DNA from: an uncultured Algibacter sp.
Lineage (GTDB): Bacteria; Bacteroidota; Bacteroidia; Flavobacteriales; Flavobacteriaceae
Length of the DNA: 64,000 nt
Assembly (NCBI RefSeq): GCF_947487605.1
Contig: NZ_CANKXK010000005.1
Span: 230,060-294,059 of the forward strand
Reading direction: 5' to 3'
Shown: piece after piece, positions 45,813-54,659 of the stretch
Numbering within the stretch: the first letter of the stretch is position 1
How the letters are laid out: every line of letters starts with the position of its first letter
Translations under genes and position numbers: made by a program
The notes under the pieces: model-generated
Seen by the model: the letters and a program-made list of their open reading frames with translations, nothing else
The model's database searches: none
Told to the model about the DNA's origin: nothing

Positions 45813-47189
45813 ATGAGTAAATACGATATTATAGTTCTTGGAAGTGGTCCTGGTGGTTATGTTACAGCTATTAGAGCGTCACAATTAGGTTTTAAAACTG
45901 CCATTGTTGAAAAAGAAAATTTGGGAGGTGTCTGTTTAAATTGGGGTTGTATTCCAACAAAAGCCTTATTAAAATCTGCTCAAGTATTCGAATATTTAAA
46001 ACATGCTGAAGATTATGGGTTAAAAGTAAAAGATGTAGAACATGATTTTGATGCTGTAGTAAAACGCAGTCGTGGTGTTGCAGATGGTATGAGCAAAGGT
46101 GTTCAGTTTTTAATGAAGAAGAATAAAATTGATGTTATTGAAGGTTTTGGAAAAATTAAACCTGGCAAAAAGGTTGATGTTGACGGAACTGAGTATAGCG
46201 CAGATAACATTATTATAGCAACAGGTGCTCGCTCTCGTGAATTACCAAGCTTACCACAAGATGGTGAAAAAGTTATTGGTTATAGACAAGCCATGAGTTT
46301 AAAGAAACAACCCAAGAAAATGATTGTTGTTGGCTCTGGAGCCATTGGTGTAGAGTTTGCATATTTCTATAACTCTATGGGAACCGAGGTTACTATTGTT
46401 GAATACTTACCTGGCATTGTTCCTGTTGAAGATGAAGATGTTTCAAAACAATTAGAGCGTTCGTTTAAAAAATCTGGGATTAACATCATGACTTCTGCCG
46501 AAGTAACTTCTGTAGATACTTCTGGAAAAGGTGTTAAAGCTACAGTAAAAACTAAAAAAGGAGAAGAGGTTCTTGAAGCAGATATTATATTGAGTGCTGT
46601 AGGTATTAAAACTAATATTGAAAATATTGGGTTAGAAGATGTAGGTATTGTAGTTGATAGAGATAAAATTATAGTAAACGATTTTTATCAAACTAATATC
46701 CCTGGTTATTACGCTATTGGCGATGTGACTCCTGGTCAAGCGCTTGCGCATGTCGCTTCTGCTGAAGGTATTTTATGTGTTGAAAAACTTGCTGGACAAC
46801 ATGTTGAAGCGTTGGACTATGGTAACATTCCTGGATGTACGTATTGCTCTCCCGAAATTGCTTCTGTTGGTTTAACTGAAAAACAAGCAAAAGATAAAGG
46901 TATTGATATTAAAGTTGGCAAATTCCCATTCTCTGCATCTGGTAAAGCCAGTGCTGGAGGGAATAAAGATGGATTTGTTAAAGTGATTTTTGATGCCAAA
47001 TACGGCGAATGGTTAGGTTGCCATATGATTGGCGCTGGTGTTACCGATATGATTGCTGAAGCCGTTTTAGGTAGAAAATTAGAAACTACTGGTCATGAAG
47101 TTTTAAAAGCAGTGCATCCGCACCCTACAATGAGTGAAGCTGTTATGGAAGCAGTTGCCGATGCTTATGATGAAGTGATACATTTGTAG
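45813..47189 (+). CDS. lpdA: Dihydrolipoyl dehydrogenase
   Basis: The E3 enzyme of 2-oxoacid dehydrogenase complexes, which reoxidises dihydrolipoamide with NAD+. The 458-residue protein has the FAD site GSGPGGYVTAIRASQLG, the redox disulfide in GGVCLNWGCIPTKAL, the NAD site VVGSGAIGVEFAYF, and the catalytic His-Glu in HPHPTMSEAVMEA. No E1 or E2 gene is near, so it may serve several complexes. A palindromic terminator follows at 47254-47287. Confidence 0.95.
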   Translation: MSKYDIIVLGSGPGGYVTAIRASQLGFKTAIVEKENLGGVCLNWGCIPTKALLKSAQVFEYLKHAEDYGLKVKDVEHDFDAVVKRSRGVADGMSKGVQFLMKKNKIDVIEGFGKIKPGKKVDVDGTEYSADNIIIATGARSRELPSLPQDGEKVIGYRQAMSLKKQPKKMIVVGSGAIGVEFAYFYNSMGTEVTIVEYLPGIVPVEDEDVSKQLERSFKKSGINIMTSAEVTSVDTSGKGVKATVKTKKGEEVLEADIILSAVGIKTNIENIGLEDVGIVVDRDKIIVNDFYQTNIPGYYAIGDVTPGQALAHVASAEGILCVEKLAGQHVEALDYGNIPGCTYCSPEIASVGLTEKQAKDKGIDIKVGKFPFSASGKASAGGNKDGFVKVIFDAKYGEWLGCHMIGAGVTDMIAEAVLGRKLETTGHEVLKAVHPHPTMSEAVMEAVADAYDEVIHL

Positions 47190-47199
47190 AAAGCCTCAC

Positions 47200-47333
47200 C
47201 TAGCCTCTCCAAAGGAGAGGAACTTTAACTGTTCTGAATAAACATTTATATAAAAAAAGCGGTTCTTAAATTTAAGAACCGCTTTTTGTTTTTATAGATT
47301 CGAATAAGTACTCCTCTCCTTTGGGGAGGCTAG
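47200..47333. repeat. 21-bp inverted repeat bracketing the terminator
   Basis: CTAGCCTCTCCAAAGGAGAG... at 47200-47220 and its reverse complement at 47313-47333 match at 20 of 21 bases. The palindromic terminator lies inside. The right arm is a word (CTCCTTTGGGGAGG) that I recall as a frequent flavobacterial repeat. Confidence 0.6.
47254..47287. terminator. Bidirectional terminator between lpdA and aroQ
   Basis: A perfect palindrome of 17 bases each side, with AAGCGGTTCTT and AAGAACCGCTT as the core stem and runs of A and T on the two flanks. It suits both converging genes. Confidence 0.85.
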
Positions 47334-47346
47334 ATTGAGCTTTTCT

Positions 47347-47760
47347 TTAAAAACTTTGAATCGCCAACTCGTAACTCTGTAAGCCAAATCCTAGGATAAC
47401 CCCTTTAGCATTTGGAGAAATATAGGAATTATGTCTAAACTCCTCTCTTCCAAAAGTATTTGAAATATGCACTTCTACTACAGGTGTTTCAATCGCTTTA
47501 ATGGCGTCACCTATACCTATAGAAGTATGTGTGTATGCCGCTGCATTTAAAATAATTCCATCATAAGTAAAACCTACTTCGTGCAACTTATTAATAAGTT
47601 CTCCTTCAATATTAGATTGAAAATAATCAATTTCTACATTATTGTATTTACCTTTAATCTCTTCTAAAAATTCTGTAAACGTAAGACTACCATATATATT
47701 AGGTTCTCGTTTTCCTAATAAATTAAGATTTGGACCGTTGATGATAATGAGTTTTTTCAT
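47347..47760 (-). CDS. aroQ: Type II 3-dehydroquinate dehydratase
   Basis: It dehydrates 3-dehydroquinate to 3-dehydroshikimate in the shikimate pathway. The 137-residue protein starts MKKLIIINGPNLNLLGKR, containing the NLNLLG motif and catalytic Arg; the active-site Tyr is in PNIYGSLT, and the Asn/His residues are in ILNAAAYTHTSIG and VHISNTFGREEFRHNS. Length matches the short type II form. Convergent with lpdA. Confidence 0.95.
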   Translation of the reverse strand: MKKLIIINGPNLNLLGKREPNIYGSLTFTEFLEEIKGKYNNVEIDYFQSNIEGELINKLHEVGFTYDGIILNAAAYTHTSIGIGDAIKAIETPVVEVHISNTFGREEFRHNSYISPNAKGVILGFGLQSYELAIQSF

Positions 47761-47792
47761 AAAACAAAGATATTTAAAAAAAGAGCATAAAA

Positions 47793-47817
47793 AAACCAGA
47801 GCATAAAACTCTGGTTT
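47793..47817 (-). terminator. Terminator of the small outer-membrane barrel gene
   Basis: AAACCAGAG (47793-47801) pairs with CTCTGGTTT (47809-47817) across a 7-base loop, and a run of A on the left is a T-tract on the minus strand. It lies 27 bases after the stop at 47844. Confidence 0.8.
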
Positions 47818-47843
47818 CTTGATTATTTTAATTTCTAAGTGAA

Positions 47844-48341
47844 TTATAATCCAAACTCAACACCTAAGGTTAATACATCAAAAGAGCCGCCGTCTAAACT
47901 TACGCCTCTATAAGCTAATACAATATCCATAGACTCGCTAACTCCATACTGTGCTCTTGGTGCATAATAAAAACCACCGTCATTACCATCGTTTATCCCT
48001 ATAGTATAACCAACATCAGCTCCTAAGGTAAAGTCCTCAGAAAGTCCAAAACGTGCAGCTCCAGCTAAAGGAATAAATTGAATATCGTCATACTCAACGG
48101 TAATTGAACCAACTGACATTTCATCACCAAAAGAATGAGAATATCCAGTAGCAATTCCAGCATCAAAATTTTCACCTGCTTCCCATAGAAAATTTAAATC
48201 AAGTGAAACATTAAAAGTCGAGATATCTCCAGCATCACCCAAAGGTAATCCAGCATTTATACCTCCTTTAAAACCACCTTGAGCGTTAACACTCACGAAT
48301 CCGAATACCGCAATAGCGGTAAATAATAATAATTTTTTCAT
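47844..48341 (-). CDS. Outer-membrane beta-barrel protein
   Basis: A 165-residue protein with a signal peptide (MKKLLLFTAIAVFGFVSVNAQG) and about eight amphipathic strands, such as VSLDLNFLWEAG, FDAGIATGYSHSF and MDIVLAYRGVSLDG, ending LGVEFGL with a terminal aromatic-like strand. It fits a small OmpW/OmpA-like barrel of the outer membrane. The substrate is unknown. Confidence 0.8.
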   Translation of the reverse strand: MKKLLLFTAIAVFGFVSVNAQGGFKGGINAGLPLGDAGDISTFNVSLDLNFLWEAGENFDAGIATGYSHSFGDEMSVGSITVEYDDIQFIPLAGAARFGLSEDFTLGADVGYTIGINDGNDGGFYYAPRAQYGVSESMDIVLAYRGVSLDGGSFDVLTLGVEFGL

Positions 48342-48642
48342 AATTAAAAAATTTAGTTTGATTGTATTTACAAATTAAAAGGTTTTTTTATAATCAACTA
48401 AAATTCTTACATAGTTATTAACAATTTTATAAACAAAAAATAATAAATATCTATTAATCAGATATTTAATAATTTAGTTATTAACAATTTTACTTAAAAA
48501 TACGAAGAATATCGTAGAGTGAATCTCCAAATAAATCAAGGATTATTTTAATTTTTGTATATCACTTTTTCAGGACGGGACAGGATAATAAATAAAAAAA
48601 GGAAACCTTTTGGTTTCCTTTTTTTTGATTCTATAATATTCT
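48342..48642. other. 301-base gap between two barrel genes
   Basis: Apart from the hairpin at 48601-48618 nothing is recognised. The left half is very AT-rich and is the promoter region of the minus-strand barrel gene at 47844-48341. Confidence 0.5.
48601..48618 (-). terminator. Terminator of the larger outer-membrane barrel gene
   Basis: GGAAACC and GGTTTCC are separated by TTTT and flanked by runs of A and T. On the minus strand the T run follows the hairpin, 25 bases after the stop at 48643. Confidence 0.8.
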
Positions 48643-49251
48643 CTAGAAGAAATAAGCTAAATAAAATTGAAAAACACCATTTTTCCAATTCCCTCCTTCA
48701 GAATCTTCAGGCAGTTCACTTAATCCTAAATTATAACGTGTTCCAATTCCTAATCCAGATTCCATAGTATAATTTATGCCTACATTTAAACCAAAGTCTG
48801 TACCTTTAACATCGTCCTTGATGTCATCCTCCCCAGAATCGCCAGAAGAACTATATTGATCTTCTGCACATAAAAGAAACCCTATCTGCGGTCCAGCTTC
48901 TAAATTTAATCCTTGAGCTACTCGTAACTGTGCCATCACAGGAATATTAAGATAGCTTAAAACAAATTTTCCATCATAACCTTCACTCATGGTATACTCT
49001 GCTCCTTGATCAGAATATAATACTTCTGGTTGAACAGAAAAAGCATCAGAAATTGGAATATTTACTATACCTCCAAAATGAAAGCCCGTACGGCTACTTA
49101 AATTATCAGTGTCATCTCCAGTAAAATTAGCGAAGTTAACACCTGCTTTAACCCCAAAGCGAATATCTTCACTTGCTCTAGTTTGGCTTGTTTGCGAATA
49201 AGCAGAAAACACAAAAATGTTGACTGCTAAAAACAGTAATAAATTTCTCAT
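48643..49251 (-). CDS. PorT/OmpX-like outer-membrane beta-barrel protein
   Basis: A 202-residue exported protein (signal MRNLLLFLAVNIFVFSAYS). The pattern FGVKAGVNFANFTGDD, VQPEVLYSDQGAEY, LNIPVMAQLRVAQGLNLEAG and the C-terminal FYLAYFF fits the porin-family domain PF13568, with eight strands. The role is unknown; some family members support secretion. The gene stands alone upstream of xerD on the opposite strand. Confidence 0.85.
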   Translation of the reverse strand: MRNLLLFLAVNIFVFSAYSQTSQTRASEDIRFGVKAGVNFANFTGDDTDNLSSRTGFHFGGIVNIPISDAFSVQPEVLYSDQGAEYTMSEGYDGKFVLSYLNIPVMAQLRVAQGLNLEAGPQIGFLLCAEDQYSSSGDSGEDDIKDDVKGTDFGLNVGINYTMESGLGIGTRYNLGLSELPEDSEGGNWKNGVFQFYLAYFF

Positions 49252-49361
49252 AATTATTTAGTTTTAAGTTAGTTAATTGATTAAAGTTATGAAAAATAAC
49301 AAAAAAAAGCAAAAATCAGTATTTCAAATAATTTCATACATATACTAATACAAGCGCTCTA

Positions 49362-49396
49362 TTTGCCTTTAACATTCCCAATAAATGTTATTTTTG
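49362..49396 (+). promoter_or_regulatory. Promoter of xerD
   Basis: TTTG (49362-49365) and TATTTTTG (49389-49396) are spaced 23 bases, which meets the Bacteroidota TTTG-TAnnTTTG consensus. The ATG at 49402 follows by 5 bases, so the transcript would be nearly leaderless. The site lies inside the frame before that ATG, which supports the later start. Confidence 0.6.
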
Positions 49397-49401
49397 TTTT
49401 A

Positions 49402-50298
49402 ATGAAATGGAAAAATGCACTTAAAGATTACCAACTTTATTTAAAGATAGAACGCGGGCTATCTGATAATTCTATTGATAATTATTCTCGAGATGTTAAG
49501 AAATTAATTGATTATCTAGAAGACAACAAAATTGTGGTTTCCCCAATATTAATAAAACCCTATGCTATTCAACAATTTATTTATGAAGCTGCTAAAAAGG
49601 TTAATGCGCGTTCTCAATCGCGCTTAATCTCTGGATTGCGAAGTTTTTTTAGTTATCTGGTTTTTGAAGATTATAGAAAAGATAATCCCTTAGAGTTAAT
49701 TGAGTCTCCTAAAATTGGTCGAAAATTACCAGACACATTAGAAGAAGTTGAGATAGACCAACTCATCACTGCTATAGATTTAAGTAAACCAGAAGGTGAA
49801 CGCAATCGAGCAATTCTTGAAACTTTATATGGCTGCGGATTACGAGTTAGTGAATTAACCAATTTAAAAATTTCAGATCTGTTTTTTGACGAAGGCTTTA
49901 TTAAGGTAACTGGTAAAGGGAATAAACAGCGATTTGTACCTATTGTTAGTTCTACTCAAAAATACATCAATATCTATCGTAAAGAAATAAGATTACATTT
50001 GAATATACAAGCTGGTCATGAAGATACCTTATTTCTAAATAGACGAGGCAAACAACTTACTAGAGCCATGATTTTTACAATCATAAAACAGCTCGCTGAA
50101 AAAATAGGACTTAAAAAGAACATCTCTCCGCACACCTTTAGACATTCATTTGCTACTCATTTATTGCAAAACAATGCTGATTTAAGATCTATTCAGCTTA
50201 TGTTAGGTCATGAAAGTATAACTACTACCGAAATATATGTGCATCTCGATAAAAGCCATCTAACGTCCGTTATAGAGAAATATCACCCTAGGAAATAG
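49402..50298 (+). CDS. xerD: Site-specific tyrosine recombinase XerD
   Basis: XerD, with XerC, resolves chromosome dimers at dif. The 298-residue protein has a SAM-like N-terminal domain (9-85) and a catalytic domain. Catalytic residues are the first Arg in YGCGLRVSEL, Lys in KGNKQRFVP, HTFRH, the His in LGHESITTTEIY, and the nucleophile Tyr in IYVHLD. The frame extends to 49363, but the promoter and MKWKNALKDYQLYL favour 49402. No integrase-type neighbour or att site is seen, so it is the housekeeping enzyme. Confidence 0.93.
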   Translation: MKWKNALKDYQLYLKIERGLSDNSIDNYSRDVKKLIDYLEDNKIVVSPILIKPYAIQQFIYEAAKKVNARSQSRLISGLRSFFSYLVFEDYRKDNPLELIESPKIGRKLPDTLEEVEIDQLITAIDLSKPEGERNRAILETLYGCGLRVSELTNLKISDLFFDEGFIKVTGKGNKQRFVPIVSSTQKYINIYRKEIRLHLNIQAGHEDTLFLNRRGKQLTRAMIFTIIKQLAEKIGLKKNISPHTFRHSFATHLLQNNADLRSIQLMLGHESITTTEIYVHLDKSHLTSVIEKYHPRK

Positions 50299-50326
50299 TT
50301 ATTGGTTATTGGTTAAAAATAAAAAA

Positions 50327-50344
50327 ATCCAGCTAACGCTGGAT
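50327..50344. terminator. Bidirectional terminator between xerD and rny
   Basis: ATCCAGC (50327-50333) and GCTGGAT (50338-50344) form a 7-bp stem with loop TAAC, flanked by A and T runs. It serves both converging genes. Confidence 0.85.
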
Positions 50345-50390
50345 TTTTATCTAATTTTGTTTATAAGATTCCTTTTTTTAAAGGAATATG

Positions 50391-51965
50391 TTACTTAGCT
50401 ATATTAACTGCTCGTGTTTCACGAATTACAGTAACTTTAACCTGTCCTGGATACGTCATATCCGTTTGTACCTTTTGTGAGATACTAAATGATAAATCCG
50501 CAGCTTTTTGGTCATCAACTTTTTCACTTTCTACTATAACACGAAGCTCTCTTCCTGCTTGAATAGCGTAAGCTTTTTTCACTCCTTGAAAACCAAATGC
50601 TATATCTTCTAAGTCTTTAAGTCTTTGAATATAACTATCTAACACTTGACGTCTAGCTCCTGGTCGAGCACCAGAAATAGCATCACAAACCTGTATTATT
50701 GGTGCTAACAACGACTTCATTTCAATTTCATCGTGATGCGCTCCAATGGCATTACAAACATCTGGTTTTTCGCCATGTTTCTCTGCCCACTGCATACCTA
50801 AAATAGCATGTGGTGTTTCCATATCTGCTTCAGCATCTGGTACTTTTCCTATATCGTGCAATAAACCTGCACGTTTTGCTAATTTTGGATTTAATCCTAA
50901 TTCGGCAGCCATTACACCACATAGTTTAGCAACTTCGCGTGAATGTTGTAATAAGTTTTGCCCATAAGAAGAACGGTATTTCATTCTACCAACAACTTTA
51001 ATAAGTTCTGGATGCAGATTATGAATACCTAAATCGATAACCGTACGTTTTCCAACCTCAATAATTTCCTGATCGATTTGCTTTTTTGTTTTCTTTACAA
51101 CCTCTTCAATTCGTGCAGGATGAATTCTACCATCTGTTACTAACTTATGTAAAGATAAACGTGCAATTTCTCGACGTACAGAATCAAAACATGATAAAAT
51201 AATAGCTTCAGGTGTGTCGTCAACAATAATTTCTACACCAGTAGCAGCTTCAATTGCACGAATATTACGTCCTTCTCTACCAATAATACGCCCCTTAACG
51301 TCATCTGATTCAATATTAAAAACAGATACACAATTATCGACAGCTTCCTCGGTTCCTATTCTTTGAATGGTATTAATAATAATTTTTTTAGCATCTTGCT
51401 CTGCTGTTAGCTTCGCTTCTTCAAGTGAGCTTTGTATAAAAGCCATAGCATCATTCTTAGCTTCTCCTTTTAAAGATTCTACCAATTGTTCTTTAGCATC
51501 TTCTGCCGAAAGACTAGAGATAACTTCTAGCTGTTCTACTTGACTTTTATGAAGTCTATCAAGCTCTACTTGTTTTTTTGCTAGAATCTCTTGTCGGTGA
51601 TTATAATCTTTAATTTTATTCTCAATATCAGCATTCAGCTTTTTGTTTTTAGATAATTCGCTCGAGATTTGAGACTCTTTATCACGTGTTCGCTTTTCAG
51701 CCTCTGCCATCTTTTTATCTCGAGACAATATAACTTTTTCATGTTCTGCTTTAAGCTCAAGAAATTTTTCTTTAGCCTGAAGAATTTTATCTTTCTTCAA
51801 GGCTTCACCTTCATTATTGGCCTCTTTTAAAATAGCCGTAGCACTTCTTTTTGCATCTTTAATAAGTTTTGATGCATTATTTTTCTCTAAAGATTTGGCT
51901 ATAATAAAGCCAATTATAAGTCCAAGCAGTACGCCTCCGATAATTAATATAATAGGGTTCTCCAT
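50391..51965 (-). CDS. rny: Ribonuclease Y
   Basis: A membrane-anchored endoribonuclease that initiates mRNA decay. The 524-residue chain has an N-terminal TM ([19 protein letters not shown]), a long coiled coil (about 30-200), a KH domain with [15 protein letters not shown], and an HD domain with [16 protein letters not shown]. All key residues are visible. It lies upstream of the 6S RNA and zapA on the minus strand. Confidence 0.94.
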   Translation of the reverse strand: MENPIILIIGGVLLGLIIGFIIAKSLEKNNASKLIKDAKRSATAILKEANNEGEALKKDKILQAKEKFLELKAEHEKVILSRDKKMAEAEKRTRDKESQISSELSKNKKLNADIENKIKDYNHRQEILAKKQVELDRLHKSQVEQLEVISSLSAEDAKEQLVESLKGEAKNDAMAFIQSSLEEAKLTAEQDAKKIIINTIQRIGTEEAVDNCVSVFNIESDDVKGRIIGREGRNIRAIEAATGVEIIVDDTPEAIILSCFDSVRREIARLSLHKLVTDGRIHPARIEEVVKKTKKQIDQEIIEVGKRTVIDLGIHNLHPELIKVVGRMKYRSSYGQNLLQHSREVAKLCGVMAAELGLNPKLAKRAGLLHDIGKVPDAEADMETPHAILGMQWAEKHGEKPDVCNAIGAHHDEIEMKSLLAPIIQVCDAISGARPGARRQVLDSYIQRLKDLEDIAFGFQGVKKAYAIQAGRELRVIVESEKVDDQKAADLSFSISQKVQTDMTYPGQVKVTVIRETRAVNIAK

Positions 51966-51989
51966 TATGTTTAGTTGATTTGTATATAT

Positions 51990-52160
51990 AAAAAAAGCCT
52001 ACACCAGTATAAAGTTTTGTATAAACTCCTTAAAAACAAGTTTAGGGCTAACAAGCTGATCAAGGATCTGCGACTAAGGCAGCATGCTTTTACAACTTAA
52101 ACTCACCCTTTTTAAAGAATTAACGTTGAGTTTATCAAAAAAAATAACCAATGTAGGCAG
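51990..52160 (-). ncRNA. ssrS: Probable 6S RNA with its terminator
   Basis: The gap between rny and zapA is 220 bases, contains no frame, and has a closing helix: GCCTACA at 51997-52003 and TGTAGGC at 52152-52158, flanked on the minus strand by a T run at 51990-51996. Inside, ATAAACTC/GAGTTTAT and AAAAA/TTTTT plus AGTTTA/TAAACT pairings give a long rod, with an unpaired centre, ending in a loop closed by GCTG/CAGC. Position next to zapA matches the zapA-ssrS order known elsewhere. The 6S identity is inferred from shape and position. Confidence 0.6.
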
Positions 52161-52186
52161 TAACTTTTAGTTTATTTTAAAGAACG

Positions 52187-52480
52187 TTAAGAGACTAAAT
52201 GTGAATGTAGCAAATCGTTAAGCGCATTTAATTTTACTTCTAAATGCTCGCTCACATGCTCTTTATCTATAGACTTCTGTTCAACTTGAGAAGCAAACTG
52301 TAAGGCACACATGGCCAATACATCTTGTTTATCTCGAACAGAATAACTTTGCTCAAATTGCTTTATCATAACTTCAATGTTCTTTGCAGCTTTACGCAAC
52401 CCTTCTTCTTGAGTTGCTTCAATAGTTAAAGGATATACCCTATTAGCTATAGATAGCTTTATTTTAAGCTTTTCTGACAT
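52187..52480 (-). CDS. zapA: Cell division protein ZapA
   Basis: ZapA bundles FtsZ filaments at the division ring. The 97-residue product begins MSEKLKIKLSIANRVYPLTI, with the globular N-terminal domain (about 1-55) and a coiled coil behind (EEGLRKAAKNIEVMIKQFEQ and VEQKSIDKEHVSEHLEVKLNAL). The frame is open to 52519; the ATG at 52480 gives the family N-terminus. It sits between the coiled-coil protein gene upstream and the 6S RNA gene downstream. Confidence 0.9.
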   Translation of the reverse strand: MSEKLKIKLSIANRVYPLTIEATQEEGLRKAAKNIEVMIKQFEQSYSVRDKQDVLAMCALQFASQVEQKSIDKEHVSEHLEVKLNALNDLLHSHLVS

Positions 52481-52494
52481 TGAGTTTATTTTCA

Positions 52495-52785
52495 TTAATT
52501 TGATAATTGTCCAATACAATGGTCAATATCTCGTATTAATGCATTTATTTTAAGCTTAGTTTCTCTTTTATTATCGTCACTACCAAGCATTGAATTAGCA
52601 ATTTTTAAAGCCTCATATTTTTCTTCCCAAGATGCCACTTGCATTTTTTGGGTTTTTATTTCTTGCTTAGAATTATGTAATTCTTCATTCAATTTAGAAT
52701 TAGCAAGCTTTAAGGCCTCTAGTTTGTGTAATACTTTACTAATTTTGCTTTCTAAAGAATCTACAATATCTTCAATATTACTCAT
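52495..52785 (-). CDS. Coiled-coil protein upstream of zapA
   Basis: A 96-residue, almost wholly helical protein with heptad-like spacing (VDSLESKISKVLHKLEALKL, NSKLNEELHNSKQEIK, YEALKIANSMLG). No known domain is named. Its place 14 bases before the start of zapA, and a ZapB-like composition, suggest a partner in the division ring, which is an inference. It ends INALIRDIDHCIGQLSN. Confidence 0.75.
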   Translation of the reverse strand: MSNIEDIVDSLESKISKVLHKLEALKLANSKLNEELHNSKQEIKTQKMQVASWEEKYEALKIANSMLGSDDNKRETKLKINALIRDIDHCIGQLSN

Positions 52786-52961
52786 TTACTAAAATCAATA
52801 CTTATCACACAAAGTTAACATACCTAGCTATAAATTACAATTGTTTTTCAATAAAATTTCTATTGCTTCATTTATGACTGATTATTAGCGCTATGGCTTG
52901 ATTTTTGAAGAATACTTTGCAAATTCGAATCAAATTAATATTTTAGCTTTAATACTTTTCT

Positions 52962-54647
52962 ATGAGAATAATCCTTATTGTTTTATATTTTTCATCAGTA
53001 TTCACAAATGCTCAAAACAACTATCCTCAAGAATATTTTGGAAGCCCTTTAGAAATCCCTTTAATTTTATCTGGCACATTTGCAGAATTGCGATCAAATC
53101 ATTTTCACTCTGGACTAGACATAAAAACGCAGCAACGTGTTGGTTTAAACGTTCTTGCATCTGCAGATGGTTTTGTAAGTAGAATTAAGGTATCTCATTA
53201 TGGCTATGGTAAAGCATTATATATTACACACCCTAATGGTTACACAACTGTTTATGCACATTTATTAAAATTCTCACCAGAAATTGAAGCCTATGTTAAA
53301 AAACTGCAATATGAAAATGAATCTTACGAAATTGAATTATTTCCAAAAGCTGAAGAGTTAGTTGTTAAAAAAAATAGTATTGTTGCTTTTAGTGGTAATA
53401 CTGGGGGTTCTGGAGGTCCGCATCTGCATTTTGAAATTCGCGATAAAGCAGAACGCCCTATAAACCCAATGCTTTTTGGTATAGACATAAAAGATACTAT
53501 CCATCCATTTGTAACAGCAGTTTATGCTTATCCTTTAAATGAACATGCACACATAAATAATACAACTTCCAAACAGAAATTGCGTTTAATTCCTTTACAA
53601 AATGGCGATTATACACTTGAAAATATTAAAGCTTTTGGCAAAATAGGTTTTGGTATAGTAACTAACGACCGCCAAGATATGGCTGCCAATAAAAACGGCG
53701 TTTATAATATTCAAACTTTTTTTAATGGTAGTAAGTATTTTGAGTTAGATTTTAAACGTTTCTCTTTTGATGAGACAAAGCACATTAATAGGCTAGTAGA
53801 TTATGAGCACTATAGAACAAAAAAACAACGCATTCAAAAACTATTTAACGATAACAACCCTTTAAGTATTATAAACACAGAGCCTCATAATGGTTATTTA
53901 TCTATTGAAGACAGCACCTACTCTGTTTTCAAAATTAAAGTTAATGACTATAAGAATAATGCCTCTTGGATTACTTTAAATATAAAAGGAAGTAAAAACG
54001 ATTCTTTAAAACCTTCAGAAAAAAAAGTTACACCATATTTTATTAAAGCAGACCAAAGCACAAACTTAAATGAAGGTAATATATCTGTCGATATATATCA
54101 GAATACTTTCTACGAAGATTTCTACCTAGATTATAATGCTAAGAATGACACACTAATACTCCATAAAGATATTATACCAACACAAAAAAGCTTAAAAATT
54201 AGTTACAATATAAATAACTATCTAGATGCTGATAAAAACAAGCTTTACATTGCAAAATTAATAGGTTACAAAAAGTACCCTTCATATATGCCAACAAAAA
54301 GAGAGAACAATATACTATCAACCTATACAAAAACGTTAGGGACTTTTGCGCTTGCCTTAGATTCTATTAAACCTAAAATATATAGTCCAAATTTTAAAGA
54401 TGGGAATTGGTTAAGCAAGTACAGATACTTAAAAATAAAAATTAGCGACAAACATTCTGGTATTTCGAATTACAGAGCCACAGTAAATGGAAAATGGATT
54501 TTAATGGAGTATGATTATAAAAAAAAGACTTTAACACATGATTTTAACGATGGCATTATCACAGATACCAAAAATAATTTAAAGCTAATTGTAACAGATA
54601 ATGTTGGAAATAGTTCTACTTTTGAAACACAATTCTACAGAAAATAA
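52962..54647 (+). CDS. Secreted M23 family metallopeptidase
   Basis: A 561-residue exported peptidase with a signal peptide (MRIILIVLYFSSVFTNAQ). The N-terminal half has the M23 (LytM) fold: the first zinc ligands in FHSGLDIK, then YAHLLKF and the GGPHLHFEI motif. Residues from about 200 to the end are unassigned, with beta-rich repeats (NLNEGNISVDIYQNTFY; ATVNGKWILMEYDY). It is likely a cell-wall endopeptidase. It starts 12 bases before the TonB-dependent receptor gene. Confidence 0.9.
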   Translation: MRIILIVLYFSSVFTNAQNNYPQEYFGSPLEIPLILSGTFAELRSNHFHSGLDIKTQQRVGLNVLASADGFVSRIKVSHYGYGKALYITHPNGYTTVYAHLLKFSPEIEAYVKKLQYENESYEIELFPKAEELVVKKNSIVAFSGNTGGSGGPHLHFEIRDKAERPINPMLFGIDIKDTIHPFVTAVYAYPLNEHAHINNTTSKQKLRLIPLQNGDYTLENIKAFGKIGFGIVTNDRQDMAANKNGVYNIQTFFNGSKYFELDFKRFSFDETKHINRLVDYEHYRTKKQRIQKLFNDNNPLSIINTEPHNGYLSIEDSTYSVFKIKVNDYKNNASWITLNIKGSKNDSLKPSEKKVTPYFIKADQSTNLNEGNISVDIYQNTFYEDFYLDYNAKNDTLILHKDIIPTQKSLKISYNINNYLDADKNKLYIAKLIGYKKYPSYMPTKRENNILSTYTKTLGTFALALDSIKPKIYSPNFKDGNWLSKYRYLKIKISDKHSGISNYRATVNGKWILMEYDYKKKTLTHDFNDGIITDTKNNLKLIVTDNVGNSSTFETQFYRK

Positions 54648-54659
54648 ATTTATTGACTT

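Noticed and set aside
49402..50298. Possibility that the tyrosine recombinase marks a prophage or integrative element
   Set aside because: Length, motifs and the neighbouring rny and 6S RNA indicate housekeeping XerD; no tRNA att site or phage genes are near.
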